Below are positions 24,141 to 34,242 of a stretch of 64,000 nt of DNA, piece after piece; the stretch's first letter is position 1, and each line of letters starts with the position of its first letter. Under the pieces are notes generated by a model, which was given only the letters and a program-made list of their open reading frames with translations, was not told where the DNA came from and searched no databases. The stretch is from Rhodococcus sp040643435 (lineage in GTDB: Bacteria > Actinomycetota > Actinomycetes > Mycobacteriales > Mycobacteriaceae), in NCBI RefSeq assembly GCF_040643435.1, contig NZ_JBEYUH010000003.1:1-64000 (forward strand). The letters are read 5' to 3'. The position numbers and the translations under genes were made by a program.

Positions 24141-25210
24141 ACGACTTCCCCCTTACGCTGCTTCTCCTGCGTACTCACGGCATTCGCGCCGAGGAATCTC
24201 ACCAGCACGAAGGCGACGGCGAAGATCAGCAGGAAGGTGATGGTCGACAGGGCGGACGCGGAGTTCGAGCCCTGCCGCATCTGGTCCACGACGAGCACGG
24301 AGATCGTCGATGTGGCCGGATTCGAACCCATCATGATCGCGGGCAGGTCGTACATGCGCAGCGCGTCCATGGTGCGGAACAGGATCGCCACCATGAGGGC
24401 GGGTTTCACCAACGGCAGGGTGATCATCTTGAACCGCTGCCATGCGTTCGCACCGTCGACCTTCGCGGCTTCGTAGACGTCCTGGGGGATCATCTGCAGG
24501 CCGGCAAGGATGAGCAGCGCCATGAACGGGGCGGTCTTCCATACGTCCGCGATGATGATCGCGAACCGGGCGGGCCAGGGATCGGCGGTCCACAGATAGT
24601 CGGTGCCGAGCAACTTGTTGGCGGCACCGTCGTTGGCGAAGATGAAGAACCAGAGCTTGGCGGTGACGGCGGTCGGGATCGCCCACGGTACGAGCACCGA
24701 GGCACGCAACAGGCCGCGGCCTCGGAACGACTTGGCCATGACGACCGCCATGGCGAAACCGATCACGGTCTCGAGCGAGACCGTGACGACGGTGAAGAAG
24801 AAGGTATTGAAGATCGACTGCCAGAACTGCGCGCCGAGGGTGCCCGGAGGGCAGGGAATCGAGCCGGTGGCCGTGCCGCAGGTCTGGGTGATCCACCGTG
24901 TGTAGTTCTCGATGCCGACGAAACCGCCTGTGACGAACCGCCCGGTCTCCGGATCCAGAGTCTTCGCGTCACCGTGCAGCGACATCCATACCGCTCGGCC
25001 GAGCGGGTAGAGGATGATCACGGCCAGGACGAGCATCGACGGCGCGATGAACATCCACACCGGGATCCTGCGCTGCTTCTTCACCTCCACGACAGGAGAT
25101 CCGGGCACGCGGTGACGTCCGCCCACACGTTCGCGGTCGGGACCGTGTCCGGTCCCGACCGCGGCTGCGTGTGGCGGATCCGCGGGGGTGTCGACCTGCG
25201 GGTCAGCCAT
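24137..25210 (-). CDS. Carbohydrate ABC transporter permease (MalF/SugA type)
   Basis: This 357-residue protein has a charged N-terminal extension (about 45 residues), then membrane helices from IPVWMFIAPSMLVLAVIILYPLG. The EAA loop reads YEAAKVDGANAWQRFKMITLPLVKPAL. The large outer loop with TRWITQTCGTATGSIPCPPGT holds two cysteines that could form a disulfide. It pairs with the MalG-type permease (4-bp overlap) and follows the binding-protein gene by 17 bp. Confidence 0.92.
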   Translation of the reverse strand: MADPQVDTPADPPHAAAVGTGHGPDRERVGGRHRVPGSPVVEVKKQRRIPVWMFIAPSMLVLAVIILYPLGRAVWMSLHGDAKTLDPETGRFVTGGFVGIENYTRWITQTCGTATGSIPCPPGTLGAQFWQSIFNTFFFTVVTVSLETVIGFAMAVVMAKSFRGRGLLRASVLVPWAIPTAVTAKLWFFIFANDGAANKLLGTDYLWTADPWPARFAIIIADVWKTAPFMALLILAGLQMIPQDVYEAAKVDGANAWQRFKMITLPLVKPALMVAILFRTMDALRMYDLPAIMMGSNPATSTISVLVVDQMRQGSNSASALSTITFLLIFAVAFVLVRFLGANAVSTQEKQRKGEVV

Positions 25211-25227
25211 GTACTGCTCCTAGAGCA

Positions 25228-26502
25228 TCAGTTGCCGGTGGTCTCGATGCCGGCCTTGGTGTCGTCCAGCGCCTGCTGAACGGTCTTCTCGCCGCGGATC
25301 GCAGCGTAGGCGTTGTCGGCGATCGCCTTCGACACGGCCGAGTAGTACGGCGATGCCGGACGCGGCTTCGCCGACTCGAGCGCTTCCTTCAGGGTCGAGA
25401 AGTAGGGGTACTGCTCGAGGATCCCCGCATCGTCGTAGACCTCGGCGAGAACCGGGGCGCCCCCCGCTTCCGCGTAGTACATCTGCGACTGGCGGGTCTG
25501 CATGAACTCGAGGAAATCGCGTGCGGTGGCCGGCGCATCGGAGAACGCGCTGATACCGACGTTGTAACCGCCCAGCGTGGACGCGCCGGGTCCGTCGACA
25601 CCCGGAAGGACGGCGATGCCGTACTTGCCGGCGACCGACGACGACTCACCGTCGGTGTAGAAGCCCGGCCAGGTGCGCATGAACAGTGCCTCACCGTTGC
25701 CGAAGGCGGTCTGCGACTCGCCCTCGGAGTAGGTCTGCGCGGCGGCGGGGATGACATTGTCCTCGAACGCATCGACGATGAACTGCAGACCTTCGGCGGT
25801 CTTCTCGTCGATAGCGGGAGTCAGGCCGTCCTCCGAAACGAAGGAACCGCCGAACGCGTTCACGATCTCGGTGACGTTGACCGTCAGACCCTCGTAGTTC
25901 TTGAACTGGCCGATATAGCAGGCGACGCCCGCCTCCTCGGCCTTCGGGCACTGGGCCTTCAGTTCGTCCCAGGTGGCGGGCGCCTGGTCGACGAGGTCGG
26001 TGCGGTAGTAGAGGAATGCACCATTGGTGTTCTTCGGCGCCGCGTAGAGGGTGCCGTTGTAGGTGCCCGACTCGACCGTCGCGGGGAGAAGCCCCTCGGT
26101 GTCGATCGCCAACTCGTCCTCGAGGGGAAGCAGCCAGCCGTTCGCGGCGAACTCGGCGGTGTTGGTGACGTCGACGGCGATGAGGTCGTACTCGTCGCTG
26201 CGCGCCTGCATGCGCTGCGCGATGTCGTCGTACTGGTCGTTGGCCTCCGCGGCGAGCGGCTTGAAGGTCACCTGTTCGTCGGGGTGCTCGGCGTTCCAGT
26301 CGGCGATGATCGCCTCGAGCGCCGTGTTCAGGGGATCCTGCCCCTCGACGATGGTGATCGGGCCGCGACCCTCACCGGAAGCGGCACCTTCACCGCTCGC
26401 AGCGTCGCCGCCGTCGTCCGACGAGCAACCTGCGAGAACGAGTGCGGTCGCAGCCGTCGCAGCGATCGCGGCCCTCCGCATCGCCTTCGTGTTCAGAACC
26501 AT
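25228..26502 (-). CDS. Sugar-binding lipoprotein of the ABC importer
   Basis: This 424-residue protein begins MVLNTKAMRRAAIAATAATA. The ATG at 26502 is chosen because a GGGGAG ribosome site precedes it. The lipobox LVLAGC places the lipidated Cys at about residue 26, followed by an acidic, flexible linker. The rest matches family 1 extracellular solute-binding proteins (LEAIIADWNAEHPDEQVTFKPL...). It captures a sugar outside the membrane and delivers it to the permeases encoded downstream. Ligand identity cannot be told from sequence. Confidence 0.92.
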   Translation of the reverse strand: MVLNTKAMRRAAIAATAATALVLAGCSSDDGGDAASGEGAASGEGRGPITIVEGQDPLNTALEAIIADWNAEHPDEQVTFKPLAAEANDQYDDIAQRMQARSDEYDLIAVDVTNTAEFAANGWLLPLEDELAIDTEGLLPATVESGTYNGTLYAAPKNTNGAFLYYRTDLVDQAPATWDELKAQCPKAEEAGVACYIGQFKNYEGLTVNVTEIVNAFGGSFVSEDGLTPAIDEKTAEGLQFIVDAFEDNVIPAAAQTYSEGESQTAFGNGEALFMRTWPGFYTDGESSSVAGKYGIAVLPGVDGPGASTLGGYNVGISAFSDAPATARDFLEFMQTRQSQMYYAEAGGAPVLAEVYDDAGILEQYPYFSTLKEALESAKPRPASPYYSAVSKAIADNAYAAIRGEKTVQQALDDTKAGIETTGN

Positions 26503-26588
26503 CAACAACTCCCCATTTCGAGGTCGAAAACTCACGTCGGTGACCCGGGCGCACCGACACCGGCCACTACTGTGGCACGCGCCACCGG

Positions 26589-26607
26589 AAAAAGGCGGCA
26601 TTCCGCC
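26589..26607 (-). terminator. Short terminator between the ATPase and binding-protein genes
   Basis: On the minus strand a GGCGG/CCGCC stem with an AATG loop is followed directly by five T residues (complement of 26589-26593). It lies about 50 bp past the ATPase stop and 87 bp before the binding-protein start. Read-through may be partial, giving uneven expression of the ATPase and the rest of the importer. Confidence 0.55.
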
Positions 26608-26658
26608 CATCCTGAATCGGTCGAGTGTCGAGTCACGCGTGCGATCCGGTAACGTCGA

Positions 26659-27732
26659 TCAGCCGATGCGCCGCCCGTCGGACGTCCCGAAGACGTGTAC
26701 CTGCTCGGGGTCGAATCGCAGGTACAGGCGGTCGCCCTTCTGCGGGGGATTGCGCCAGTCGCTGCGCGCCACGATCTGCTGCACGATCCCACCGACATCG
26801 GCACGGCCGTAGACGTACGCCTCGGATCCCAGTTCTTCGACCACGTCGACGTCCATGGCCAGACCTTCGTTCGAGATCTCCAGATGCTCGGGACGGATGC
26901 CGAGTACGACCTCCGTCTCGGAGACCTGGCCGAGAACGTCGCGCGGGATCGGGACATGGATGTCGCCGATCACGGCACCGCGGTCGAACACCGGGAGACG
27001 GAACAGATTCATAGCGGGCGAACCCATGAAGCCGGCGACGAAGACGTTCGCGGGCCGGTTGTAGAGCACGCGCGGGGAGGCGCACTGCTGCAGGATGCCC
27101 TTCTCGAGCACCGCGACGCGGTCTCCCATCGTCATGGCCTCGACCTGGTCGTGCGTGACGTAGACAGTTGTGGTGCCGAGCCTGCGCTGCAGCTGTGCGA
27201 TCTGCGTGCGGGTCTGGACACGCAGTTTGGCGTCGAGATTCGACAAGGGCTCGTCCATGAGGAACACCTGCGGCTGGCGGACGATCGCCCGGCCCATCGC
27301 AACACGTTGACGCTGGCCACCGGACAGCGCCTTGGGCTTCCGGTCGAGGAACTGCTCCAGATCGAGCATCTTTGCGACCTCGACGACCCGCTCGCGAATT
27401 TCGTTCTTGGGTGTCTTGGCAAGTTTCAGGGCGAAACCCATGTTCTCTGCGACCGACATGTGCGGATAGAGCGCATAGTTCTGGAACACCATCGCGATGT
27501 CGCGTTCCTTCGGATCCTGCGCCGTGACATCGCTGTCGCCGATGAGGATGCGCCCACTGTGCACCTCCTCGAGGCCGGCGAGCATGCGCAGCGAAGTCGA
27601 CTTGCCACAACCCGAGGGCCCGACGAGGACGAGGAACTCGCCGTCCTCGATCTCGAGGTCGAGGGCGTCGACCGCGGGCGTACTCGAGCCGGGAAACAGG
27701 CACGTGGCCTTGTCGAAGGTCACCGACGCCAT
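26659..27732 (-). CDS. Sugar ABC transporter ATP-binding protein (UgpC/SugC/MsmK type)
   Basis: This 357-residue protein has Walker A GPSGCGKST (about 38-46), a Q-loop in MVFQNYALYPH, the signature LSGGQRQRVAMGRAI, Walker B VFLMDEPLSNLD and the switch His in YVTHDQVEA. The C-terminal TOBE-type regulatory domain runs from about 240 to 357. It energises CUT1 sugar importers and matches the permease pair downstream. A stem with a T-run separates it from the binding-protein gene. Confidence 0.94.
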   Translation of the reverse strand: MASVTFDKATCLFPGSSTPAVDALDLEIEDGEFLVLVGPSGCGKSTSLRMLAGLEEVHSGRILIGDSDVTAQDPKERDIAMVFQNYALYPHMSVAENMGFALKLAKTPKNEIRERVVEVAKMLDLEQFLDRKPKALSGGQRQRVAMGRAIVRQPQVFLMDEPLSNLDAKLRVQTRTQIAQLQRRLGTTTVYVTHDQVEAMTMGDRVAVLEKGILQQCASPRVLYNRPANVFVAGFMGSPAMNLFRLPVFDRGAVIGDIHVPIPRDVLGQVSETEVVLGIRPEHLEISNEGLAMDVDVVEELGSEAYVYGRADVGGIVQQIVARSDWRNPPQKGDRLYLRFDPEQVHVFGTSDGRRIG

Positions 27733-27779
27733 CTCGCAGATCCTTTCCGAAGCGGAACACGCTCGTGCGGTAGGGGAAT

Positions 27780-29231
27780 CTACCGTGCATCACGCCCGTC
27801 GCGGTCCACCGGCGCGAGGTCTTCTTCGGTCCACACCTGAATTCCGCGCACGCCGGGGACGTCGCCTGCACGGAAGACGGGGTCGCGTCCCTGCTTGCGC
27901 TGCGCCGTGTAGTGATGGAACAACGCGTATGCGATACCCGAGAGCGGAATGAGGGCGATGAGATTCACGGTGGCCATGATCCCCATCGCGAGGTCTGCCA
28001 GCGCCCACACGAGCGGAAGCGATCCGATGGCTCCGAGGAACACGCACACCACGATCGCCGACCGGAGGTAGGGGAGGACGCGACGCGAACCGGTGAGGAA
28101 CTCCATGTTCGATTCGCTGTAGTAGTAGTTGCCGATGACCGAGGTGAACGCGAGGAAGAAGATCAACACCGCGAGGAAATGAACCGTCCAGTCGCCGAGC
28201 TGGGATGCGAGCGCGTTCTGGGTCAGGGCAGCGCCCTCGAGGCCGCTGCCGAACTGGGGATCCGACAGCAGGATGATGAACGCGGTGATCGAGCAGACCA
28301 GCCAGGTGTCGAAGTAGACGCCCAGGCTCTGGACGAGCCCCTGCTTCACAGGATGCGAAACAGCGGCGGTGGCACCGGCGTTCGGGGCCGAACCCATCCC
28401 CGCCTCGTTGGAGAAGAGCCCGCGGCGGATCCCGTTCATGAAGGCAGCGGCGAAGCCGCCTCCGACGATCTCCTCGATTCCGAATGCGTTCTCGATTATC
28501 AACCGGAACATCGTCGGAACCTCTTCGATGTTGAGGATCACGACGATGAGCCCGATCACCAGGTACGCGGTCGCCAGGACCGGCACCACGATCTGCGACA
28601 CCGCAGAGATCCGGCGGATTCCGCCGAAGATCACCGCACCCACGAGGACTGCGACCACGAGACCCACACCCACCTGCACTGCCATGGTCTTCTCACCGAC
28701 GGAACTCGCCACGGCGTCGACGATGGAGTTGGTCTGCACCGCGTTGAACACGAACCCGTAGGTGATCGTGATGATCACCGCGAAGATCATGCCCATCCAC
28801 CGTTTTCCCAGGCCGTACTGCATGTAGTAGGCCGGACCACCGCGATAGGCGCCCTTGTCGCGCACCTTGTACAACTGCGCGAGAGTGGACTCGAGGAAGG
28901 CGGTGGCCGCACCGATCAACGCCATCGCCCACATCCAGAAGACGGCCCCCGGACCACCGAGGCTGATCGCGATCGCGACACCGGCGACGTTGCCGGTGCC
29001 CACTCGTGACGCCGCGGAGACGGAGAACGCCCGGAAGGCCGAGATTCCCTTCTCGCCGTCGGGCATCGTGGCCGGCTTCTCGGCGATCGAACGCAGCATG
29101 TCGGGCAACAGCCTGATCTGGATGAACCGCGAGCGCACCGTGTAGAACAGGCCGGAGCCTACGAGCAATGCGATGACGGCATACCAGAACGTGTCGTTGA
29201 TGTCGGTGACGAGATCGACCGCAGTGTCCAT
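27780..29231 (-). CDS. Alanine/glycine:cation symporter (AGCS family)
   Basis: This 483-residue secondary transporter has about eleven membrane helices. AGCS signatures are GTGNVAGVAIAISLGGPGAVFWMW and GLFSNEAGMGSAPNAGATAAVSHP. It imports alanine or glycine with Na+ or H+. The ATG at 29231 (MDTAVDLVTDIND) is chosen; an in-frame GTG at 29276 lacks a ribosome site. It is 47 bp upstream of the sugar ATPase gene on the same strand and may be co-transcribed with it, though the substrates differ. Confidence 0.92.
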   Translation of the reverse strand: MDTAVDLVTDINDTFWYAVIALLVGSGLFYTVRSRFIQIRLLPDMLRSIAEKPATMPDGEKGISAFRAFSVSAASRVGTGNVAGVAIAISLGGPGAVFWMWAMALIGAATAFLESTLAQLYKVRDKGAYRGGPAYYMQYGLGKRWMGMIFAVIITITYGFVFNAVQTNSIVDAVASSVGEKTMAVQVGVGLVVAVLVGAVIFGGIRRISAVSQIVVPVLATAYLVIGLIVVILNIEEVPTMFRLIIENAFGIEEIVGGGFAAAFMNGIRRGLFSNEAGMGSAPNAGATAAVSHPVKQGLVQSLGVYFDTWLVCSITAFIILLSDPQFGSGLEGAALTQNALASQLGDWTVHFLAVLIFFLAFTSVIGNYYYSESNMEFLTGSRRVLPYLRSAIVVCVFLGAIGSLPLVWALADLAMGIMATVNLIALIPLSGIAYALFHHYTAQRKQGRDPVFRAGDVPGVRGIQVWTEEDLAPVDRDGRDAR

Positions 29232-29328
29232 CTTCACGATCGTGGTCGGTGATGGTCGGTTCCGCAGGAATTTCACCCGTGTTCTCGGTCTCGTGAGCGG
29301 AGTCGGTGCCGGGCTCTACGCTCGCGGG

Positions 29329-30138
29329 GTGAGTTCGGACAAGATGCTGAGTCGTATCGGCGGGCTGCTGCGCCAAGCCGAGTCCACCGACAACCCGCAC
29401 GAGGCCGATGCCTTCCTCGCGGCGGCGCAGCGACTCGCGACCTCTGCCTCGATCGACCTCGCGGTGGCGCGCAGCCATACCGCGTCGAAGGAACGCCGCG
29501 CCGCCCCGGTGCAGCGACTGATCACCATCGGGGAGACCGGAAAGAAGGGACTGCGCACCTATGCGCAGTTGTTCCTCGCGATCGCCGCTGCCAACGACGT
29601 GCAGTGCGACATCACCGCGACCTCCACCGTCATCTACGCCTACGGCTTCGCCGACGACATCGACGTGTGCGAGGCACTGTATTCGTCCCTGCTCGTACAG
29701 ATGGTGAGGGCCTCCGACACCTATATACGCCAAGGTAGTTTTCGCTCCGAGTCCACTGTGCGCACGGTGGTGGAGGAGCGCGGGGGACGCCGTGTCCGCA
29801 CACGAGTCCGCAAACCGGTTGCTGCGGTGACCGCACGCCTGAACTTCCAGTCGGCCTTCGCGGCACGGATCGGTGCCAGGCTGGCCGAGGCAAAGCAGGA
29901 GATCGAACACGAGGCGGAAACATCCGCACCGGGTACGGCGTTGGTCTTGCGTGGGAAGAGCCTGGAACTCCAGGATTTCTACCGCAGCACGTCACAGGCG
30001 CGGGGCAGTTGGCGCGGTAATCGGGCGCCGTCGGCGCGTTCGGCCGACGCTCGGCGGGCAGGAGACCGCGCCGGACGCGCAGCACGATTGGGAACGGCAC
30101 CCGAGCTGCCGTCGGCTTCGAGGAGGCTGGAACGGTGA
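29329..30138 (+). CDS. DUF2786 protein
   Basis: This 269-residue protein starts at a GTG (VSSDKMLSRIGGLLRQAEST); an ATG five codons later is also possible. The DUF2786 domain occupies residues 5-45 (MLSRIGGLLRQAESTDNPHEADAFLAAAQRLA). The tail after about 215 is rich in Arg, Ala and Ser and probably disordered. It overlaps the metalloprotease-like gene by 4 bp. This pairing recurs in related actinobacteria, so they likely act together. The function is unknown; DUF2786 also occurs in phage-encoded proteins. Confidence 0.82.
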   Translation: MSSDKMLSRIGGLLRQAESTDNPHEADAFLAAAQRLATSASIDLAVARSHTASKERRAAPVQRLITIGETGKKGLRTYAQLFLAIAAANDVQCDITATSTVIYAYGFADDIDVCEALYSSLLVQMVRASDTYIRQGSFRSESTVRTVVEERGGRRVRTRVRKPVAAVTARLNFQSAFAARIGARLAEAKQEIEHEAETSAPGTALVLRGKSLELQDFYRSTSQARGSWRGNRAPSARSADARRAGDRAGRAARLGTAPELPSASRRLER

Positions 30139-30662
30139 CCAAGCTGCGCGATACTCGCAGAAGTGCTGTCTACGAAGCGGAATCGATCGTACGGAAGATG
30201 CTCGACCGGGCCGACGAACGCGGCCTGAGGACCGTCGAGGTCGCAGGCTCCCACGTCACACTCCCGATCGAGCGACGGTTCGCTTCGATAGCCTCCGTGC
30301 AGGATTACATCGATGCCGTGCTCGGCCTCGGCTGGGTACGCGCGCGTTGGGAACGCGCAGCCGTGCCCGTGCGCGTGCGGGCGCGGGCCGGAAATTCGGC
30401 AGCACACTACGAACGTGACTGCGCGACGATCGCCCTCCCCGAACATCGCTCGAATACTGCATGGGCATTCCGTGAAATGGTGGTCCTGCACGAACTCGCG
30501 CACCATCTCGATCTGCACGACCCGGACGACGCCACCGAAGGCGCCCACGGTCCGGCCTTCGTCGAACGTTTTCTCACACTGGTTGGTGAAATCATCGGCC
30601 CTGAAGCAGCATTCGCGTTGCAGGCAACGGGAATAACCGCCCCACCTCCTTCGCGGGGGTAA
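30135..30662 (+). CDS. Predicted zinc metallohydrolase (TIGR04338-like)
   Basis: This 175-residue protein starts with a GTG overlapping the DUF2786 stop. A zincin-like HELAHH motif is at 119-124 (VVLHELAHHLDLHD). A likely third zinc ligand, His138, lies in EGAHGPAFVERF. There is no signal peptide, so it acts in the cytoplasm. The family pairs with DUF2786 proteins in actinobacteria and its substrate is unknown. It ends 280 bp before the gas vesicle operon. Confidence 0.82.
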   Translation: MTKLRDTRRSAVYEAESIVRKMLDRADERGLRTVEVAGSHVTLPIERRFASIASVQDYIDAVLGLGWVRARWERAAVPVRVRARAGNSAAHYERDCATIALPEHRSNTAWAFREMVVLHELAHHLDLHDPDDATEGAHGPAFVERFLTLVGEIIGPEAAFALQATGITAPPPSRG

Positions 30663-30941
30663 AACCGGTTTCCACCCCTTCCGGGCGACAGGCTCCTTTC
30701 GGAATTACCGGTCGAACGGGGCCGATGTGTAGCAACCGTCGTATCCTGCTGCGGAGCAGACTGTTTGGTACTTTATGAGCCCCCGACCCCGCTCCGGTTA
30801 ACGCGGCCGAGAAGCATACGAATCACGGTCGTAATTGCCGTACTGTGGTTTGCATCACATAGAGACACGCGTCGGCTGCGCAGCCCACCGAGACCTTCCG
30901 AGCACGCCTTCACGACGCGCGGCATACGAAGGAGAACGGTG
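30663..30941 (+). promoter_or_regulatory. Upstream region of the gas vesicle operon with a CRP/GlxR-like site
   Basis: This is a 279-bp gene-free region. TGTGGTTTGCATCACA at 30844-30859 matches the TGTGA-N6-TCACA consensus of CRP/GlxR regulators at nine of ten fixed positions. It lies 83 bp before the first gene of the operon. No convincing sigma-A promoter is visible. The site suggests cAMP-receptor control of gas vesicle expression. Confidence 0.45.
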
Positions 30942-31580
30942 ATGAAACCCGGAGCACGAGTCGCCCTCGGTGTGGGCATCGGATATTTCCTGGGCCGTAC
31001 CAAGAAGATGCGCTTGGCCATGATGCTTGCCGGCGCCGGGGTCACCGGCAAACTGCCCAGCAATCCCCAGGAAGTCCTTCAGCGCAGCGCTTCGATGCTC
31101 GGCTCGTCTCCCGAGATCAACAAGATCACCGAATCCGTGCGCGGCGAGCTCATGAACGCCGCGCGTGCCGCCGCCGTGACCGCCGCCAGCAATCGCATCG
31201 ACGCGATCAACGAGCGCCTGCAGGCCCGCGCCGGCGGGAGTGGAGCGGACGGGGAGTCGCAGGACGCAGAGGCAGAGTACGAAGACGAGTACGACGAATC
31301 ACACGACGAAGAACCGGAATACGACGAGCCGGACGAAGGGGGCGCAGAGGAGGATTCGGATGCCGAGGAGGAACCGGAACCCGAGCGTCCCACCCCTCGT
31401 CGGCGCGCTCCGCGCGCGCCCTCCCGTCCGCGAGCCTCCCGCAGCAAGAAGTCGGCCGAACCCGAGGATGCGGACGACAAGGAGGAGGCACCTCCCAAGC
31501 CTCGTAAGCGGGCCGCCCGCAGTAGTAGTGGTGCATCGTCGTCGTCCGGTCGCGCGCCCGTACGCCGAACAGGACGGTGA
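30942..31580 (+). CDS. Gas vesicle operon accessory protein with hydrophobic N-terminus and acidic/basic tail
   Basis: This 212-residue protein starts at an ATG preceded by AAGGAGAACGGTG. Residues 3-35 are glycine-rich and hydrophobic (GARVALGVGIGYFLGRTKK, then LAMMLAGAGVTG), perhaps membrane- or vesicle-shell-associated. A helical region spans 40-100. A strongly acidic stretch (about 105-150, mostly D/E/Y) is followed by an Arg/Lys/Ser-rich end. It opens the operon and couples to the SRPBCC gene. Its position matches the accessory gene called gvpY in Streptomyces clusters, but I cannot confirm homology. Confidence 0.65.
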   Translation: MKPGARVALGVGIGYFLGRTKKMRLAMMLAGAGVTGKLPSNPQEVLQRSASMLGSSPEINKITESVRGELMNAARAAAVTAASNRIDAINERLQARAGGSGADGESQDAEAEYEDEYDESHDEEPEYDEPDEGGAEEDSDAEEEPEPERPTPRRRAPRAPSRPRASRSKKSAEPEDADDKEEAPPKPRKRAARSSSGASSSSGRAPVRRTGR

Positions 31581-31585
31581 GAGCG

Positions 31586-32757
<1,172 letters not shown>

Positions 32758-32761
<4 letters not shown>

Positions 32762-33168
32762 CGATCCAACCCGCAGGAGGAGGCGGCGGCGGTGGCGGCG
32801 GCGGCATGGCCCGCCCGAATTCGTCCGGCCTGGCCGACGTCATCGACACCATCCTGGACAAGGGACTCGTCATCGATGCGTTCGTGCGAGTCTCGCTCGT
32901 CGGTATCGAACTGCTCACCATCGACGCGCGTGTAGTCGTCGCCAGTGTGGACACCTACCTGCGGTTCGCGGAAGCGGTGAACCGGCTGGAAATCTCCGAC
33001 AACGAGCCGAAGGGGCTGCCGGATCTCGTCGGCGACATCACGTCCGGGGGCGCCAAGCACAAGACGAAGGGAGCGCTCGAGGCTGCGGGCGAGAAGGTCA
33101 GCGAGTTTCTCGGGGACGCGCAGGACCAGAAGCAACCCGCTCGACGATCACGCAGGGGTGAGGATTGA
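32758..33168 (+). CDS. gvpA: Gas vesicle structural protein GvpA
   Basis: This 136-residue protein has the GvpA core at about 24-73: GLADVIDTILDKGLVIDAFVRVSLVGIEL, then LTIDARVVVASVDTYLRFAEAV. This is the helix-strand-strand-helix unit that stacks into the hollow shell. Two features differ from the usual ~70-residue GvpA: a ten-glycine run near the N-terminus (residues 7-16) and a charged extension of about 60 residues at the C-terminus. It is the best candidate for the main shell protein, since the other two family members here (gvpJ, gvpS) are more diverged. Confidence 0.9.
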
Positions 33169-33980
33169 TGTCCACCGAGCAGACCGAACGACCGGATCAG
33201 GATGGGGCTCGCGAATCCGCTTCCACCACTGCGGTATACGTGTACGGCATCGTACCCTCGGATGTGGAACCGGAGGAGCACGCGTCGGGCGTCGGCAACC
33301 CTCCCGCGGACGTCTCGGTCGTTCGCTCCGGACGCATCGCCGCCCTGGTGAGCGAGATCCCGACCGACCGAGCCCTCGGCACTCCGGACGACCTCCAGGC
33401 ACATGCCGCGCTGCTCGACGGGACCGTGACGGTCGCACCCGTACTCCCGCTCCGATTCGGCGCTGTCCTCACCGATCGAGATGCCGTCGCCGAGGAGTTG
33501 CTCGAAGGACACGAGGACGAACTCGAATCCGCACTCGAGCAACTCGACGGCCTCGCTCAGTTCGTCGTGAAGGGGCGGTACGTCGAATCGACGATTCTGC
33601 AGGAGATTCTCGAAGAGAACTCCGACGCCTCGCAGTTGCGGGAACAGATCCGGGGGCAGTCGGAGGATGCGACCCGAGAGGCACGAATGGCGCTCGGGGA
33701 GATCATCAACGCGACGATCGAGAGCAAACGGAACGAGGACACGCGCCGTACCGTCGAGGCTCTTGCCTCGCTCGATCCGATGGTCAACGAGCGACAGCCC
33801 ACCCATGAGCAGGATGCCGTCCACATCGCCGTCCTCGTCGAACTCGAACGACAGGACGAACTCGAGGGCATCCTGCAAGATCTGGGCAGGGAATGGGAGG
33901 AAAGAGTGGACATCTCCTTGCTCGGCCCCATGGCGGCATACGACTTCGTAGCGAAATCCGATCCGGGAGAGGATGGTTGA
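33168..33980 (+). CDS. gvpF: Gas vesicle protein GvpF (GvpF/GvpL family)
   Basis: This 270-residue protein starts at the ATG overlapping the gvpA stop by one base. The GvpL/F family pattern is clear: TAVYVYGIVPSD near the start, then the VAPVLPLRFGAVL motif at about 88-100, and LGPMAAYDFV near the end. Members act in shell nucleation and chaperoning of GvpA. The position right after gvpA matches gvpF in Streptomyces-type clusters. A second family member lies at 34930-35718. Confidence 0.9.
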   Translation: MSTEQTERPDQDGARESASTTAVYVYGIVPSDVEPEEHASGVGNPPADVSVVRSGRIAALVSEIPTDRALGTPDDLQAHAALLDGTVTVAPVLPLRFGAVLTDRDAVAEELLEGHEDELESALEQLDGLAQFVVKGRYVESTILQEILEENSDASQLREQIRGQSEDATREARMALGEIINATIESKRNEDTRRTVEALASLDPMVNERQPTHEQDAVHIAVLVELERQDELEGILQDLGREWEERVDISLLGPMAAYDFVAKSDPGEDG

Positions 33981-33983
33981 CCG

Positions 33984-34238
33984 ATGGGACTCGTGACATC
34001 CCTGCTCACATTGCCGCTCGCGCCCGTGAAGGGCGTGATGTGGCTGGGGGAGATCATCGAGGAGCAGGTAGACCAGCAACTGCACGATCCGGCGAACGTG
34101 CGGCGCGAACTCGAGCAGATCGAGGAGGCGGCAGCGGCCGGCGAACTGTCGCCCGACGAGAAGGACGCGGCGCAGCAGGCCGTACTGAACCGGATGATCT
34201 CGCGTAGCGGATCCGCGCCCGGTGAGGGAGAGGAGTGA
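33984..34238 (+). CDS. gvpG: Gas vesicle protein GvpG
   Basis: This 84-residue protein begins MGLVTSLLTLPLAPVKGVMWLGEIIEEQVDQQ, the GvpG signature. A charged helical segment follows (VRRELEQIEEAAAAGELSPDEKDAAQQAVLNRM). GvpG is an essential accessory protein that binds GvpF and GvpA during early assembly. It is 3 bp after gvpF and has a short gap to gvpO. Confidence 0.92.
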   Translation: MGLVTSLLTLPLAPVKGVMWLGEIIEEQVDQQLHDPANVRRELEQIEEAAAAGELSPDEKDAAQQAVLNRMISRSGSAPGEGEE

Positions 34239-34242
34239 TCTC

